64,000 nt of DNA from Entonaema liquescens (taxonomy: Eukaryota; Ascomycota; Sordariomycetes; Xylariales; Xylariaceae). The stretch spans positions 3,906,001 to 3,970,000 of the forward strand of contig CADCSX010000001.1 of assembly GCA_902805475.1 (NCBI GenBank), given 5' to 3'. How positions within the stretch are numbered: position 1 is the first letter of the stretch; the number at the start of each line of letters is the position of its first letter. Positions 11,305 through 23,324 of this stretch are shown one piece after another. A program made the translations under genes and the position numbers. The notes beneath the pieces are model-generated. The model saw only the letters and a program-made list of their open reading frames with translations, searched no databases and was not told the DNA's origin.

Positions 11305-12887
11305 AATGATAGCAAGAGTAGAAGAAGTGTGGTTGTGATCTTGAGACTTTGTGTCGAGACCTTTACATAGAGGGGGATCTTCTCAGGTTTAAATACTCAT
11401 TATTGGAAAGGAGAGTGGTTTTGTACTACGCGATAATTGGCAAACTCCACGAACGTACAGCTACTGCAACATAGTCGCTCGCTACTTGGGCGCGTCGCGA
11501 CCATCCTACTCGCAACCGCGATATGGCGTACGTTGGTAGGAAACCCCGCCGTGGCTTATTCCCACCAGCTCTGGGATTTATTTCCTACATGGGATGCGAT
11601 AGGTAACTATGAGTCTCGCATCAATAGACGTTATATGTTTTGCTGCATCGAGTCTCGGGAACTAGACGTCCACACAAAACCTCGGCTGGGCTACGCCAAG
11701 AGCGGAGTCGCGACGGGCTAGCAAAAGTAACGAGGGAGATTATATACTGGGTTTACATCCCGTGTCTGAATCTAGTAAGATGCTGCGCCGGCGGGCTTAC
11801 ATCATGACAAAGTGGTGTTCCGCCCGAGCAAATTCTTTCCTGGATCGAGGTGGATCGATCGGAAATACAGGTAATTGAATGGTCTTATTGGCCACGCCTG
11901 GTTGGAAGAGGCGGGTTCTGGCAAAGCATCGTGTCTACCTCTGTACTAATATCCCGAAGTGGCTGGCTACATCTAGATACTGCATGTACGAGCGAGAATC
12001 GGACTGGAAGATGCGCCACTGCCTTTAAAACCGAATAGAGATGGAAGTCAACCCTACCAGGGCGAGCGACGCGGTATTTCATTGAGGCTGAAATTTGGAG
12101 CTAGCAATAATAATGGTAGGGATTTACCCCGCAACGAATCTACGAGCCTATATTACTATCACGATCCTAACGTATGCTAGCTAGTATGTAGCGAGATATC
12201 AACGCTGGAGTATCATTCCCATTGAATTAGAATACGTAGAGTGAGAGTACCAAGATAAGATCTTGTAAAGGATAAAGGGGCATGTTCTCTACACACAAAC
12301 CCATTATTCAATGACTACATAGGTACTCTTCAATATCCCTAATACCTTCCAATGCTTCATGATTCACTAGAACCTAAAGGCCGGGAGTAATCCCCAAATC
12401 AAATCCTCTTGGGTAATCCTTTCCTCGTCACTCGTCTTGTAGTAAACATCGTCCAACTCTTATAAACAAAATTTGCACTGAACAGAAGAAGTGTCACTAT
12501 TGATACGGAACGAAGCTATGATGCATCACTATTCTATTCGGACGAAGTAACGAACTAGAAGAGGCCCTTGGCACTAACTTGGTAGGGATTCATAGCACAG
12601 TTGTCTCGATATACGGGGTAGTCATACTCTTGCGTAACTTACGGCGTCGACCCCTTTACTACCCTTGGGCAATATTCTATTTAAGCTTCCAAGAACTCGA
12701 TCAGACCTTTTGGCTCACGGTATCGCCATCGGAAATAGGTCGCTACAACGCCCACGATCTCCAGAAAATCGTTTATTCTTACCAGCCTCCCATTTCGTAC
12801 CTTTCCGGGTTTACCTTCTCTCAGGAGTATTCCTGAGGATTTCGCCGTTAAGCTACCATCATCTAAATATTCATTAATTCCAGCACC
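11305..12887. other. 1.6-kb gene-free stretch
   Basis: Only short open frames (under 95 codons) without domains. No transposon remnant, RNA gene or long repeat recognised by eye. It includes the promoters of the methyltransferase and the 12.9-kb membrane protein gene. Confidence 0.5.
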
Positions 12888-13474
12888 ATGGCGGGAGGCG
12901 TTCTCGTAGCCATAGCCGCGATGGTCATGGGGTTGCCCTACATGGTTTTCGCGCCGTATGCGGATGAGTTACGTCAGTATTTTATACAACACGAAATGGA
13001 GGCCCAAGCCAACGATGCACGCCTAGCATCCATATACCTCTCCTTCATGGCCGCCTTCTTGGGGTCTGTGGTTTTGGGAATAACGTTGAAAAAGTGCTGC
13101 GGATTCCTATTCGGACGCAGCTCAGATGTCAGCAAGCCCCTGGTTGTACTTTCGGGCGTCTCCTCAAAACTTTCACTACCTTCGCCTATCTGGTTGTCCA
13201 TGTCGTTTTATCATCTCTGGCAGTATATTCTGCCGGCGAATGGCAGGACTACTTCGTCGAGAAAAAACTGCAATATTACATAAATTGCACCGCCGCCATG
13301 ATGGGATCGCTCTTCCACGGCATCATTACTGCTGGGCTGATCCTCAGCGTTATGGTTCTTTTCCTTGCGGTGGGGATTTACTCGTGGTGTTTCGATAAAG
13401 ACCCAACCGGCCGCAACTCAGACGCTGTTCGTGAGAATCACAACTCGGGCGCCGCTCGTTCTGAGAATGTATAA
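12888..13474 (+). CDS. Four-helix membrane protein, unknown; frame break at 13137
   Basis: Protein of about 195 residues with four hydrophobic segments: VLVAIAAMVMGLPYMVF, IYLSFMAAFLGSVVLGITL, FAYLVVHVVLSSLAVYSA and FHGIITAGLILSVMVLFLAVGI, ending in a polar tail. The first two lie in one frame (from 12888), the last two in the next. The change falls at a CCCC run near 13137-13140. One extra C would join them smoothly (SSDVSKPPGCTFGRLL), the same kind of repair needed in three other genes of this window. A short unconventional intron is less likely because no good donor/branch/acceptor set is visible. No family recognised; a MARVEL-like or other small tetraspan protein is possible. Confidence 0.6.
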
Positions 13475-13843
13475 AGCTAGATCATGAATTTGGGATTAAG
13501 CAGGGGAAGCTGAAAGTCGGAAGTTGGAAGTTAGAGGCATAGGTACATCAAAAATGGATCTCCTCTAAGGCAAGGTACCGGACCCCGGACACCGCCCCAC
13601 CTAGCCCCACTTAGCTCTTCCGTTCCACTATAGCGGGACAACTTTTTTCTTGATCTTCTATTAGCTTCATCTACCAAGTCCATAAATTAATTCATCCTAC
13701 ATATCATTACACCCAAGCAGAGGAAAATTCAACTAAATATTAATTCATGCCAAATTCACGGTGATCGCCTGATACCTTTACTTAACTTCCCTTTACTCAG
13801 ATTCCGCCGAACCGTAAAGAAGAATATATTCTACATTTCCACA
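13475..13843. other. Intergenic, no gene
   Basis: Contains the 3' flank of the membrane-protein gene and the promoter of the RRP1 gene. It is A/T-rich towards the right. Nothing else seen. Confidence 0.5.
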
Positions 13844-14741
13844 ATGGCAGCAGACGAGCGGAACATGCCCTTTATAAAGCATCTTGCATCTAGCGGTTGG
13901 TTCCCAGTTCTGCCCCTTTCGACGCAATGTGATATGATCCACATTGCTCGTACGGTATGTCTAGAAGCTGACATTTACGTGGCGAATAAAAGATCGCAAG
14001 ACGCGAACCTCAGCCCTCGGCACCCTCCGCACGTTTCTCACAGCACCTACCACCGCGCGGAAACTAACAGACCTCGACTATTTAAAACTATGGAAGGGAC
14101 TATTCTATAGCGTCTGGATGTGCGATCGCCCGGTACCGCAGCAGAACTTGTGCGCCGAGCTCGCTGGCCTCGTAGCTGCCCTTCCTACCCCGAACGATGA
14201 CGAATGCCTTGTCGTAATTCCGTTCCTCCGCGCCTTCTGGGCCACCCTCGCCCGCGAATGGACTGCCATCGACGTTCTGCGCATGGAGAAATATCTATTG
14301 TTGGTGAGGCGTGTATTTTGTGCCAGCCTGGCTTGGGTTGGCGATGGAAAGAAAGGAAAGAAGGGCAAGCAGTGGGTCGGCGCACGAGCTGACGGCATGC
14401 TCCAGCTGCTAGAAGAATGGCCGCTCGAAAAAACGGGCAACCTATCTAAAGTGCCTGTGGGCTTACGACTTCACGTGCTGGACGTATGGGTCGACGAGGC
14501 GGAGAAACTAGAGCTGCTAGCGGAGGAAGGAGACGAAAGCGCGAAGGACAGCGGCATATTTCTACACAGGTTACGGACCATCGTAGAGGTGCAATCCAAA
14601 TCTACCTGCCAACCTGTACGATCTAGAGCTAAGGAATCCCTGTCCGACGAGAGGCTACCGTGGAATAGAGTAGGGTCGGCGGAGGGCATCAATGTCGCTA
14701 ATCAGGGGGATGGGGATAGTTGGGATGGATTCGACGACTAG
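13844..14741 (+). CDS. RRP1: Ribosomal RNA processing protein 1 (Nop52)
   Basis: Nucleolar protein needed for 27S pre-rRNA processing and 60S subunit assembly. Exons 13844..13895 and 13993..14741 give 266 residues. The junction restores the conserved N-terminus FIKHLASSD-RKTRTSALGTLRTFL (branch GCTGACA, acceptor AATAAAAG; donor GTTGGT is weak). Then follow the family hallmarks KLTDLDYLKLWKGLFYSVWMCDRPVPQQ, FWATLAREW and IDVLRMEKYLLLVRRVF. The C-terminal ~60 residues are acidic and low in structure (GDGDSWDGFDD end), as is usual for fungal Rrp1. It is a core single-copy gene, which supports this part of the window being conserved chromosome. Confidence 0.95.
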
Positions 14742-15011
14742 GCTATAATATTCAGTTTGCCCATTCTCGGATATCCGAACGAGGCAGGATTTGGAGTTCA
14801 GGCGTTCTATGCGGATGGATATATCCAGGGTTGACGCATTGCCTTGGGGATCGAAACACCTTGTTCGAGACCAAAGTCGTAGATTAAAATACATACAGCA
14901 TGGCATAAGCCGCTCGCAGTTCTCTAAGACGAACCTACATGTCTACTTCTACACTGGGGTATCACATAACCTACCTACTGATTACTCTTTTCCGTCCGGG
15001 CGCCTCAAAAT

Positions 15012-16683
15012 CTATACAATGGCTTTCTCCCAACCCACCGGACCGGCCGCTTCGTACCTCCCGTTCTTGGACAATACGGTACCTAACCCCTGGTGGATCT
15101 CAACCTGAAAAGGCTCGAACGGAACATGCTCGCCATCGATGCTGATGTAACCGTCTTTCTGATTGCGAGGCGTAAATCGATAGGCGACAACTTTCCGATA
15201 GGATACGTGAGGGTTGTCAAACAACCGACCAGTCTCGACCGACGTTAGCAGCTCGAGATATTTGGCCGCCGATATATCTCCGTCGTTGAACACAACATCC
15301 ATCAGCCCATCGTTGGGACACGCCGCGGTAAAGAAGTTCGCATCGGGTGCCATCCACGCCATCTACGTAGAGTTAGAAACCAAGTTGTATATCTCAATAG
15401 GGATGATGGATACTCACGTTTCCGCAATAAAAATTTCCAAGCTTGTCGTACGAAGCCGTTTCCCAGTCGTCGGGAATTTTATCATTAACCGTCCCGAATC
15501 TCAAAGGTGGTAAACCCTCTCCCGAATCCACCTCGCTGGAAGTAGATTCGCCCGCTAAGGATGCCTCTCTCGTAACACCGTTTTCCCTCCGCGTAGTATG
15601 GTCGCACGTGTTGCGCTCGCGCTTATAATGAGCTTTGATATCTGCCTTTTCGGGAATCTCGACCTTCATCGAGATGTCGCACGGGTATAGCTTCTTGCTG
15701 AATATCCTCTGCACGAGACCGACATTGAACCGCGCGGCACCCAACCAGCGCAGATTTTCCGTTCCCAAGTCGCATTCCGCTATAATGCCAACCGACTGGC
15801 TCAGAAAGCTGAGCATCCGCTTATCGCCCTGCGTAACACTCATCAGATCCATCGGCATCCTTACCCCCTTAACAATAGCGAGCGCCGCATAGCTCGGTCG
15901 GTGGGTACCGTTCAAATTACAACTCATGGCATTTCCGCTACCGCACGGAATATGCGCTATAGCAACCTGGTGTAAAGCTTTACGCGCGTCTGGCCGTTTC
16001 CCCAAGCCGTTAATGCACTCGTACGGTAACCCATCGCCAGAGCACGGGATTACTATGTCGTACGCGTCGATATCGAGCTTCTCGCAGATCCCGATAGCTT
16101 CCCCCGAGAACTTGGTCCGCACCACATCCAGCGACATGCGAGCCGCTTCGAACAGCGGCTTCACATCGTGTTCCCACGTCTTGTCGGCACCTCCTGGCCC
16201 CGCATGCGGATTAACCAGCACCTTGGCGCGCTTGCTGCGTTGAGCCGTCCCGTACGCTTGGTCGAGGAGGGAACCAACCCACGCGTCTACTACGGCCGGA
16301 GCAACTTCGTCGAGCGCGTAAGACAACTTGACGGCTCGGAGGTGCTTCTTGGATACCGGGTCGGCATAGTCAACGGTCAGGTGTTCGGCGGCGACCTCTG
16401 CCCAGAGAATATTATAGAGAGGAATCGACAATTCGGTAGGGGCGCTACCCAAACCAACGCCGCATAGCTTCTTTCGGTGTCGCTTAGCTCGGGTCTTGTC
16501 TAGAGCATCGTAGAGAAAACGTCAGTTCAAATCCAGCGATTCACAAGTTGGATTTTATCGGTCACCTTTGACAACCAGCGAATCGCGTGTTAGGGATAGG
16601 GAGACTCCCTTGGCGAGAACTAATACATCACTTGTGGCTGGCTGAGAAACAGGAGCTGCGGCAATGGGAGTAGCTTCAGCCAT
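15012..16683 (-). CDS. LCB4: Sphingoid long-chain base kinase (LCB4/LCB5 type)
   Basis: Phosphorylates dihydrosphingosine and phytosphingosine with ATP, controlling long-chain base phosphate signalling and breakdown. Exons 16683..16566, 16499..15418 and 15362..15012 (phases agree) give 516 residues. The diacylglycerol-kinase-type catalytic domain has its nucleotide loop VNPHAGPGG (about 135-143), the SGDGLPYE motif (about 193-200) and PCGSGNAMSCN (about 224-234). The C-terminal lobe has NDGLMDVV, DGEHVPFEPFQVEIHQG and ends after YEAAGPVGWE. A poorly conserved insert (about 330-385) rich in charged and Ser/Thr residues separates the two parts. The glycine-rich loop is GPGG rather than the common GGKG, which is a modest deviation. 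Introns are canonical (GTGACC...CTCTAG, GTGAGT...CGTAG). Confidence 0.94.
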
Positions 16684-17414
16684 TTGTAATACAGTACTAT
16701 GAAAACGAGCGACGAGCGACGAGGAACCGAAACTAGAACGAGAAAAGACGGGACGAGACGGAAGAATCTATCGATACGAGAACAACGGCGAGAGGTTCGC
16801 AGTCCATCTACTCATAATATGACAATTTAGAGATTGAGAAATTGAAAAGACCGATAATTATTAGCATCTTTTGAATAAGAAGGTAGGCTTTTTAGCTGGG
16901 ATGGAATCTCTAAGCTTTCCAGGAACCATATGCAGACCCCTGGTTCCACGGTGTCCATAACATGCCGGGATCCCGAAATTTTGCTATCGCTGATTGGGCA
17001 ATTGAGGAGCTAGTCTTGAGAATTACAGTAACATTTCCTCTATATTATACTGTATGCCACGTGCGGAGATTAGACCCTGCTTCAACTTTATTAATAGCCT
17101 ATTTTATAGACAATAGGTACCTACCTAGGTACCTACATATGTAGGTACTCAGTCACAGCTACCTATGTCTCTACAAGCTTTGGAAGTTACCTATGGTAAG
17201 CCTTATGATACCATGCTACTAAAAGGGCTCGACTAAGCTTCTTATCCACAGCCTCCACCAGTTAGATCTGAATGGTAGACACTGGTGGTGATCACGTATA
17301 GGTTCTAGCTCACTACCCGTGTATTCGGAAGGTAGAAATTAAATACGAGTTTGCGCTTATGAATAGACGTGGCCTTGGACTTATGAAAAACGTTCCCGGC
17401 GCGAATCAACATGG
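16684..17414. other. Intergenic with TAGGTA palindromes
   Basis: Holds a dense cluster of palindromic TAGGTACCTA/ACCTAGGT/CATATG words at about 17115-17150. An AT-rich stretch lies around 16840-16880. No gene seen. Confidence 0.5.
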
Positions 17415-18391
17415 CTAGATTTTCGTCTGGCCTGTCCTTCGCGCCGCTATGTTTCTCTCCGCGCCTACAACTAAGACGACGTGATGGCTCAACGCGACCA
17501 ATTCTCCGGTCTCATCTATGATGACAACTTCAAGGTCCATCCTCCCATTCTTAATACACTTCGCCCGCACCCGCGTGAACAGCCATTCGACACCCTCGGG
17601 TGGTAAAGCCTTCTTCACATCTAAGTTTAGAGCTACGGTAGGATACCAGAACGCCGGTGGTCGATCACCTTCGTTCTCCCTGCGCCATAACCCATCGACA
17701 ATGGAAGGGAAGTGATCTGACACGAAACCCAAACCCTCGTTTGTAAACTTCTCACCGGAATTGAGGCGTACCCACTGATCGACTAGACCCGGTACGACCT
17801 GACCATCCCGCGGAAGAAAGGTGCGCACGCGATTGGACACCTTGCGGAATTTCGCAAACGGCTTGTCCGTCTGCTCAACCCACCTGGCGTCCTTCCCGCC
17901 GGCAAGAAGCGCCGCGAAGTCACTCGGCGGCGACGGCGGAGATGGGTGTAACGACCAGCTGGTCTCGAGGGATAGTCCCGATTCGGTAGCTATATTCGAG
18001 TGCGTGAGATAACCTACCACCTCCTCGCGGCCTTCCTGAGATAGTGTAATATGGACAGTTGACGTCTGGCGGCCGAGCTTAACGTCGCGCACTACTAAAG
18101 TAGCAAGGCCTTCTTGAGTCCGCCGTAGAAACTCGATATGTAGAGATATCGCGTGCGGTTGATTCTGCGCCGCGAGAGTCGTGCGGAAATGAGCCGCAGC
18201 GACGCGGAGAAAGATGGACGTGACCACGCCACCGTGAGGTACTGGGTTACACCGATTAGATTTCAATCGGTACCGTCCTAAACGTAGTTGTACTAACCCG
18301 AGCCTACGCACCATTCCGATTTGCAATCTGCCGAATACGTATGCGAATCTAAGGCCTCGACAGCCGTGGCCTCTAAGAATGTCGGAGCCAT
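17415..18391 (-). CDS. Thioesterase-like superfamily (double hotdog) protein
   Basis: Exons 18391..18298 and 18241..17415, joined by a 56-nt GTTAGT...ACCCAG intron, give 306 residues. The first hotdog domain starts WCVGS-VPHGGVVTSIFLRVAAAHF, followed by HIEFLRRTQEGLATLVVRDVKLGRQTSTVHITL, the typical acyl-CoA thioesterase II-like arrangement. The second domain has FWYPTVALNLDVKKALP and EWLFTRVRAKCIKNGRMDLEVVIIDETGELVALSHHV. Such fungal proteins are taken to hydrolyse acyl-CoA or modify lipids; the substrate is unknown. No peroxisomal signal is obvious (C-terminus GQTKI). Confidence 0.88.
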
Positions 18392-18889
18392 TTCGGATAG
18401 AGGGGTATCGAGTGGTGATTCATATCAGGGATCCAACAGAAAGAGTACGATCCATATAACTATCATGGCAAAGAAACAATACTCAAGTCGAAAGACGCGT
18501 TCCTGGATACCTATTGTAACCGAACAGAGCTTCAGTGGGTCTAGCATTCCAGGCCTCGGTAATTCCCCTAGATATTCAATCGCTACAGGGATAGTGCGAC
18601 TGATGCGTTAATTTAATATATGCGTCTAATAGGTTCTTCGCACCTTTGTGGAAGGTATATCAACCTAGAAAGCATGGGCACTCCAAGCTTCCACTGCTAT
18701 AAGAGAAGCCGTTACAATCTAGCGACAGCCTCAAGGCTAGCGATAGGCGTTTGCAAAGCTTCGTTACATAGAATCATTGTACGCTTATCGCCAAGGTATC
18801 TACATCAATGCAGGCCAAGCTAGGTGCATAGTATCATTCATCATTTACATAACGTACCATTTAGCTCAGCTCTCCGCGGAATATACACA
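18392..18889. promoter_or_regulatory. Divergent promoter region
   Basis: About 500 bp between the divergent thioesterase-like and GNAT genes. No individual element can be named. Confidence 0.4.
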
Positions 18890-19660
18890 ATGCCGCTATC
18901 CTTAACGGTTGCCGAGAGAGCGGATGCCCCCCGAATCGCCGAGATCCACATGATCACTTTCGGGTCCAACGCAATGCTCCTAGCTCAATTCCCCACCCCG
19001 GCCGTTCGGGATGCTCTGAAAAGCAGCATCGAATCAAAAGCGCTTGCCGATATCGACGACCCGAAGACTACCGTCCTCGTCGTCCGCCATTCGGACTTGG
19101 AGTGTCGGGGCAGCAGCATATCAAACGAGAACGAGCGGACTAACGAGCATCAAAGTAAGGATCAAGTCATAGCGTTCGCTAAATGGGCACATCCCGTAGG
19201 GTTTAACGAAGACTACGTCGAACCTCCATGGATTTGGCCGGAGGGAACTAACCTCGACGTGCTTAACGACTGGGCAAAGAAGACCGAGGCGGCACAGTTA
19301 CGCACCTTGGGAAATATATCGTGTTATCGTAAGTTGTATTTGACCTATGCACCGTCTTTAATGAGGTAGAAGTTACGAGGTTACGGACTGAGCAACCCTT
19401 CAGGACTTACGTTCATGGGTACGGATCCCGCATACCAGAGGCGTGGTGCAGCATCGATGATGGTTCGATGGGGCATGGAGCGGTCAAAAAATGATCGCGC
19501 ACCCGCGTATCTAGAGAGTACCCTCGAAGCAGCCTCGTTCTATAGGAAACTAGGCTTCATCGATGCGGAGAAGATCTCACTACAATATAGGATAGACGAG
19601 TCCGATACGTCCAGCACCTATGAGGAGATTAGCTTTGCACATAGGCCACCGAAATGGTAA
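18890..19660 (+). CDS. GNAT-family N-acetyltransferase
   Basis: Protein of 231 residues from exons 18890..19328 and 19404..19660 (donor GTAAGT, acceptor CTTCAG, phase kept). The acetyl-CoA binding core is seen in exon 2: LTFMGTDPAYQRRGAASMMVRWGMERS, where QRRGAA is the pyrophosphate-binding motif A, followed by YLESTLEAASFYRKLGFIDAE (motif B). The N-terminal part starts LTVAERADAPRIAEIH, typical of fungal GNATs of the small-molecule type. Substrate unknown. The start at 18890 was chosen because the alignment-like beginning of the fold follows at once; the frame is open 66 bases further upstream without an ATG-led extension that looks coding. Confidence 0.88.
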
Positions 19661-19890
19661 GCCACTCCGTAGGGTGTAGCTCTTGTATCCAATATAATAC
19701 TACTTGAAAACGTCTAACTATCAAAGTAGATTCTTTGGTTTTAAGTACCTAATGATCCCCCGGTTCTACAAAAATGGGATACAGACGTCGAAGGCATCTA
19801 TTTGTTATCTAGTAACGACGTGCTACACGCCGGTAAGCAATCGCGCGCATCGTGTTATAGACAATCATAGAAGATTAATCCGAGCAGTTC

Positions 19891-21133
19891 TCACACTTGC
19901 CGAACCTCATTCTCTACCATGGCAAAATTGCGCAAGTCCTTCGCCGAGTCTCTGTCATTGCCGAAACCCGGCCACCTCCATTCCCTAGACACGCCCCTCG
20001 AGCCCGAACCTTTTCGAAAAGCAGTTGGGAGTGCGATCGCACGAGGGAGCGGACGAGACGATCTATCCTTCACGACAAGAACCCGCAAATTGGGGATCGT
20101 CTGTGCCACGATACTGACGCACGGCTCCGCCAAGTTGTACACGCATTGGATGCATCTTCCATCTGCGCTTATTAGCATCAGCTAGACGATTAAAGCGGCC
20201 AAGTTGCTCACAGAAGTAAGACCCCGATGCGACCGGGTCCATCCCGGCCATATTCACGGCCCTCTTGATCGCTATCACGCCGGCGCTGTTCCAAAAGTAT
20301 CAGCGAGACCTTCAACACCACACACAAAACACGGAATTCCAAGAAACGCACAGAGCACCAAAGCTCATGGCTAGCGCAACCCCTATCTTCTCCCTCCTCT
20401 CCATCTGAGTCTTCCACACAATCTTCCAGGGGAAGAAAGCAAGCGTAAAGTCCATGGCCGCCGAGTATACTAAACCGCTCATTTAGCCCTGCGATTGAGA
20501 AGCGTCAAGCTAGGATACGTACCCACGACGGAAAGAGGGACGGCTATCTTCGCAGTGGGACTCCAGCAAGGTCCGGGAATGTACAGATCATCATTGCCTT
20601 TAGCATTGCAAGGCTTATTCCAAGCCGTGACCACGTATAAAAGATACGAGGCATTAATCGTCACGAGGGCATACCAGAGGAAATATCTCGCTCGACCGCC
20701 CTCCAGGCGCAACAGGGTTAGAGCGAACGATGATTTGGACCAAGCCGACGCGAGCCCACAGAAGACGGAGCATACGTTAAAGTACGTCATGATCCTGCCG
20801 CTCCCCGCGATGGAAATTCCGGAGCTTGGCGAAGCGAAGGCGCTAATAAAACTACCGGCGACTGCTGCCATAACCTGCCGTGTAGTCTTTAGCATCCGTC
20901 CTCGAGGTGATTCACATGGCAGGAGCGTTCTCACCCAAGCCCCAATAAGAACAAAGTCATCCCACCTAGAATATTTAATTAGAGACGGATCCACGCTCGG
21001 TCGCAGCGCTAGAAGCTTACCATAGCGGTCGCCGTCTAGAGAGCCGACAGTACAGCCTCAACACGAGGGCGAATAGAGATACTCCGACCATAAACCAGAT
21101 ACCGATATGAACTGACGTCTCTAGATCGGCCAT
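19891..21133 (-). CDS. Rhodopsin-like fungal integral membrane protein (seven-helix type)
   Basis: Six exons can be joined in phase: 21133..21021, 20965..20935, 20874..20523, 20469..20352, 20285..20212 and 20162..19891, giving 319 residues. The N-terminus MADLETSVHIGIWFMVGVSLFALVLRLYCRLS is helix one. Then come WDDFVLIGAW (the conserved W-DD motif), SGRIMTYF, SKSSFALTLLRL, FLWYALVTINASYLL, CWSP, VYSAAMDFTLAFFPWKIVW, MERREKIGVALAMSFGAL and a final AEPCVSIVAQTIPNLRVL. This is the pattern of the large fungal family of PTH11-related/rhodopsin-domain membrane proteins. No CFEM domain is present. The role is unknown in general; some relatives are surface sensors. The end of the protein is cytoplasmic and basic. 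Confidence 0.88.
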
Positions 21134-22366
21134 GTCCAGCGATCAAGGACCGTGTCTGACGGGAACGAGGACGAGTATAAGCAGTCACAATTTAAATCGA
21201 ACAGGGACCTTGGCCTCTTAGGTATGCGGAAGACCGGGGATTGATAACCTGGTTATATCACCCCCATATTACACTCTCAACGTCAGCAGCCAGGTCACCG
21301 AAAAGGGAAGTGTTATGTGGTCGTACAACGGCACAGCCGCTGGAACCTCCCGTCGATGCTAAGAGGCCCGATTGGGTGTTCAGGGTTACGTAGGGCGGCT
21401 TACGGGCGTTTCTGCCTACCCCATCGCATTACCAAGAACATTCCTTCGAGAATGCCCGGAGTATATGATGCTTCCCCAAATTTACGCCCGAACGACGTGA
21501 GATGATGTCCTACTTACCTAATCAGCGCAGCCTGTTTAACAGCGTTACACCGATGCAAGTTACGAATACGCCTCACAGCTAGCACGACCATCTTGATAGT
21601 CTCACCTACCGCGGCTTTTGCGCACACCCAACGATATATCATCCTACAGATGTCGTCCAAGGAGATTAGCATAGCACCCTTATGGTCCCAACGACTTTAA
21701 TATGAGTCGTTCAGGAAGTGCTCTCGAGAAATTTTTAGACGAGAGCATATATAGGTACCTACCTAGTCAGACTTCTTCATTACTAACTAGCGAAGTTACT
21801 TAGGAACCCTTGGGATCGACAGGAATAGTCAAAGATGAAAAGAAAGAGCAATGACGGAGTGGGAGGATATAACAGGTTCAATAATCACATCAAATTCGAT
21901 GCGTTCGATATCTATCACCATAAATACATTGCGCTTGGTGAATACCAATACCTAGGCGCCTGCTGCGTCTGGAAGTGACTTGTAGTTAGGAAATCTCCAT
22001 GTCTAAACTGTTTTAGAACTTGTGAACGACCAATACCAAGAAACGACCTTCCTATAGCTAGCAGTCTAATGTATATCCGCATATGGCGTCTACCATGTGC
22101 TGAATCGGAGGCGAAACCTGACCCATAGGTTACAGAAGCTCAAGCTCACTACACATTCTCCTATTCACCTCGCTATAGTAGAGGTCCTTAGGGAAAGGTC
22201 GAGGTTCAACGCCTTTTGATAACCATACCTACGGTAAAGCAATTGCTATTTAAACAGTTCCCCAGAACTCGCCTTTTCCAATCCAAAACCACACCAAAAC
22301 CCCCGTTGGCTATCCAATCACGCTATAGACAGTTACGGTACAGGCAGCTACGATATCAACCACAAC
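21134..22366. other. 1.2-kb intergenic region
   Basis: Separates two divergent genes. One TAGGTACCTACCTAG palindrome sits near 21763. A small near-tandem CAGTTACGGTACAGGCAGCTACG repeat lies just upstream of the DUF3632 start (22329-22352). No gene or RNA seen. Confidence 0.45.
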
Positions 22367-23324
22367 ATGGACGGCTACGCTATGGTTCAAGCCCCGCTCG
22401 AGCTATATTCCCGTCATCAGTCACCATTGGCCCTGGGCGTGTGTACTGCCCTTAAAAACTGCATCCAGCTAAACCAAACTTCACCAGCGGATGCCGTGCT
22501 CCAGCTGGATCGCCTAAAGCCAATAACAGCGTCACGTCAAAGAGGTGTTGCCGAAATACGAGCAGATTTTCTCCGAAGGTTTTGGGACGCTTTTATCGAT
22601 ATCGCCTACCAAGTCCCAGCTGATCATTATACAGGCCAGGAGACTCTTGCGGAGATAGTTTCACGGCTGAGGGATACCAGATGGCCCGGTGAGGTACGCG
22701 CCAAGTTGTGAATTCTTGTCCGTAGGTGCTCGAATACTGATATACAGCTCGTCGCAGAACGATTCTTGGGCTGAACTACCCGGATTCGAATTCAACTTTC
22801 GATTCTTATGGAAAGGTAAGTTTAGGTACCGATGCCGATACTCGCAAAGACCGGATACTAAATTCACTCCTCCAGTACCGCGATGGAACTCGGCCTCAGC
22901 CCACTCTCTCGAGCGTTGGGTGAGTCGGAATGCGTTCGCCGCTATCCTCTATAGGGACAACATCCTCGATCTGCTCGACAAGGCGATTTATGCTATTCGC
23001 ATCACATTTGAACGTCCGAAGGAGCTGGGAGCAGCTGTCTACTCATGCCGGATAAAAGCTGCTGCGCATTGGATGATCCATGCCGCCCCTAAGCTCCTTA
23101 CTTTAACCCAGATCCCAAGGGGTAACGTCCCCGCGGAGTGTTTCCCTTCGCCAGGGTATATCCATCTCGAACCGCCTTACGTTGGCGTGACCGCCCTTAC
23201 TCCTGCTCGATGGGAATTTTGGAAAACCTTATTTCGTGAGTATCAAGGAGACGCAAACAGCCTTGCTTCATATGCGGCCGATTGTATGAATTACGCAGAG
23301 AGCGTCCAGCGGGGGTTTCGGTAA
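22367..23324 (+). CDS. DUF3632 protein, paralog 1 of 3
   Basis: Exons 22367..22693, 22758..22815 and 22876..23324 (phases agree), about 277 residues. The DUF3632 core begins WVSRNAFAAILYRDN and continues through LDKAIYAIRITFE and the conserved AAHWMIHAAPKLLTL helix; the N-terminal half has FLRRFWDAFIDIAYQVP. The short middle exon (NDSWAELPGFEFNFRFLWK) matches the corresponding exons of the two downstream paralogs, so gene structure is conserved. It is the most diverged of the three (R for L in the N-AFA motif). Function of the family is unknown; it is expanded in filamentous ascomycetes. Intracellular, no signal peptide. Confidence 0.85.

Noticed and set aside
11437..12080. Short open frames on both strands
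   Set aside because: All below 95 codons, overlapping in opposite directions, without splice sites that extend them.
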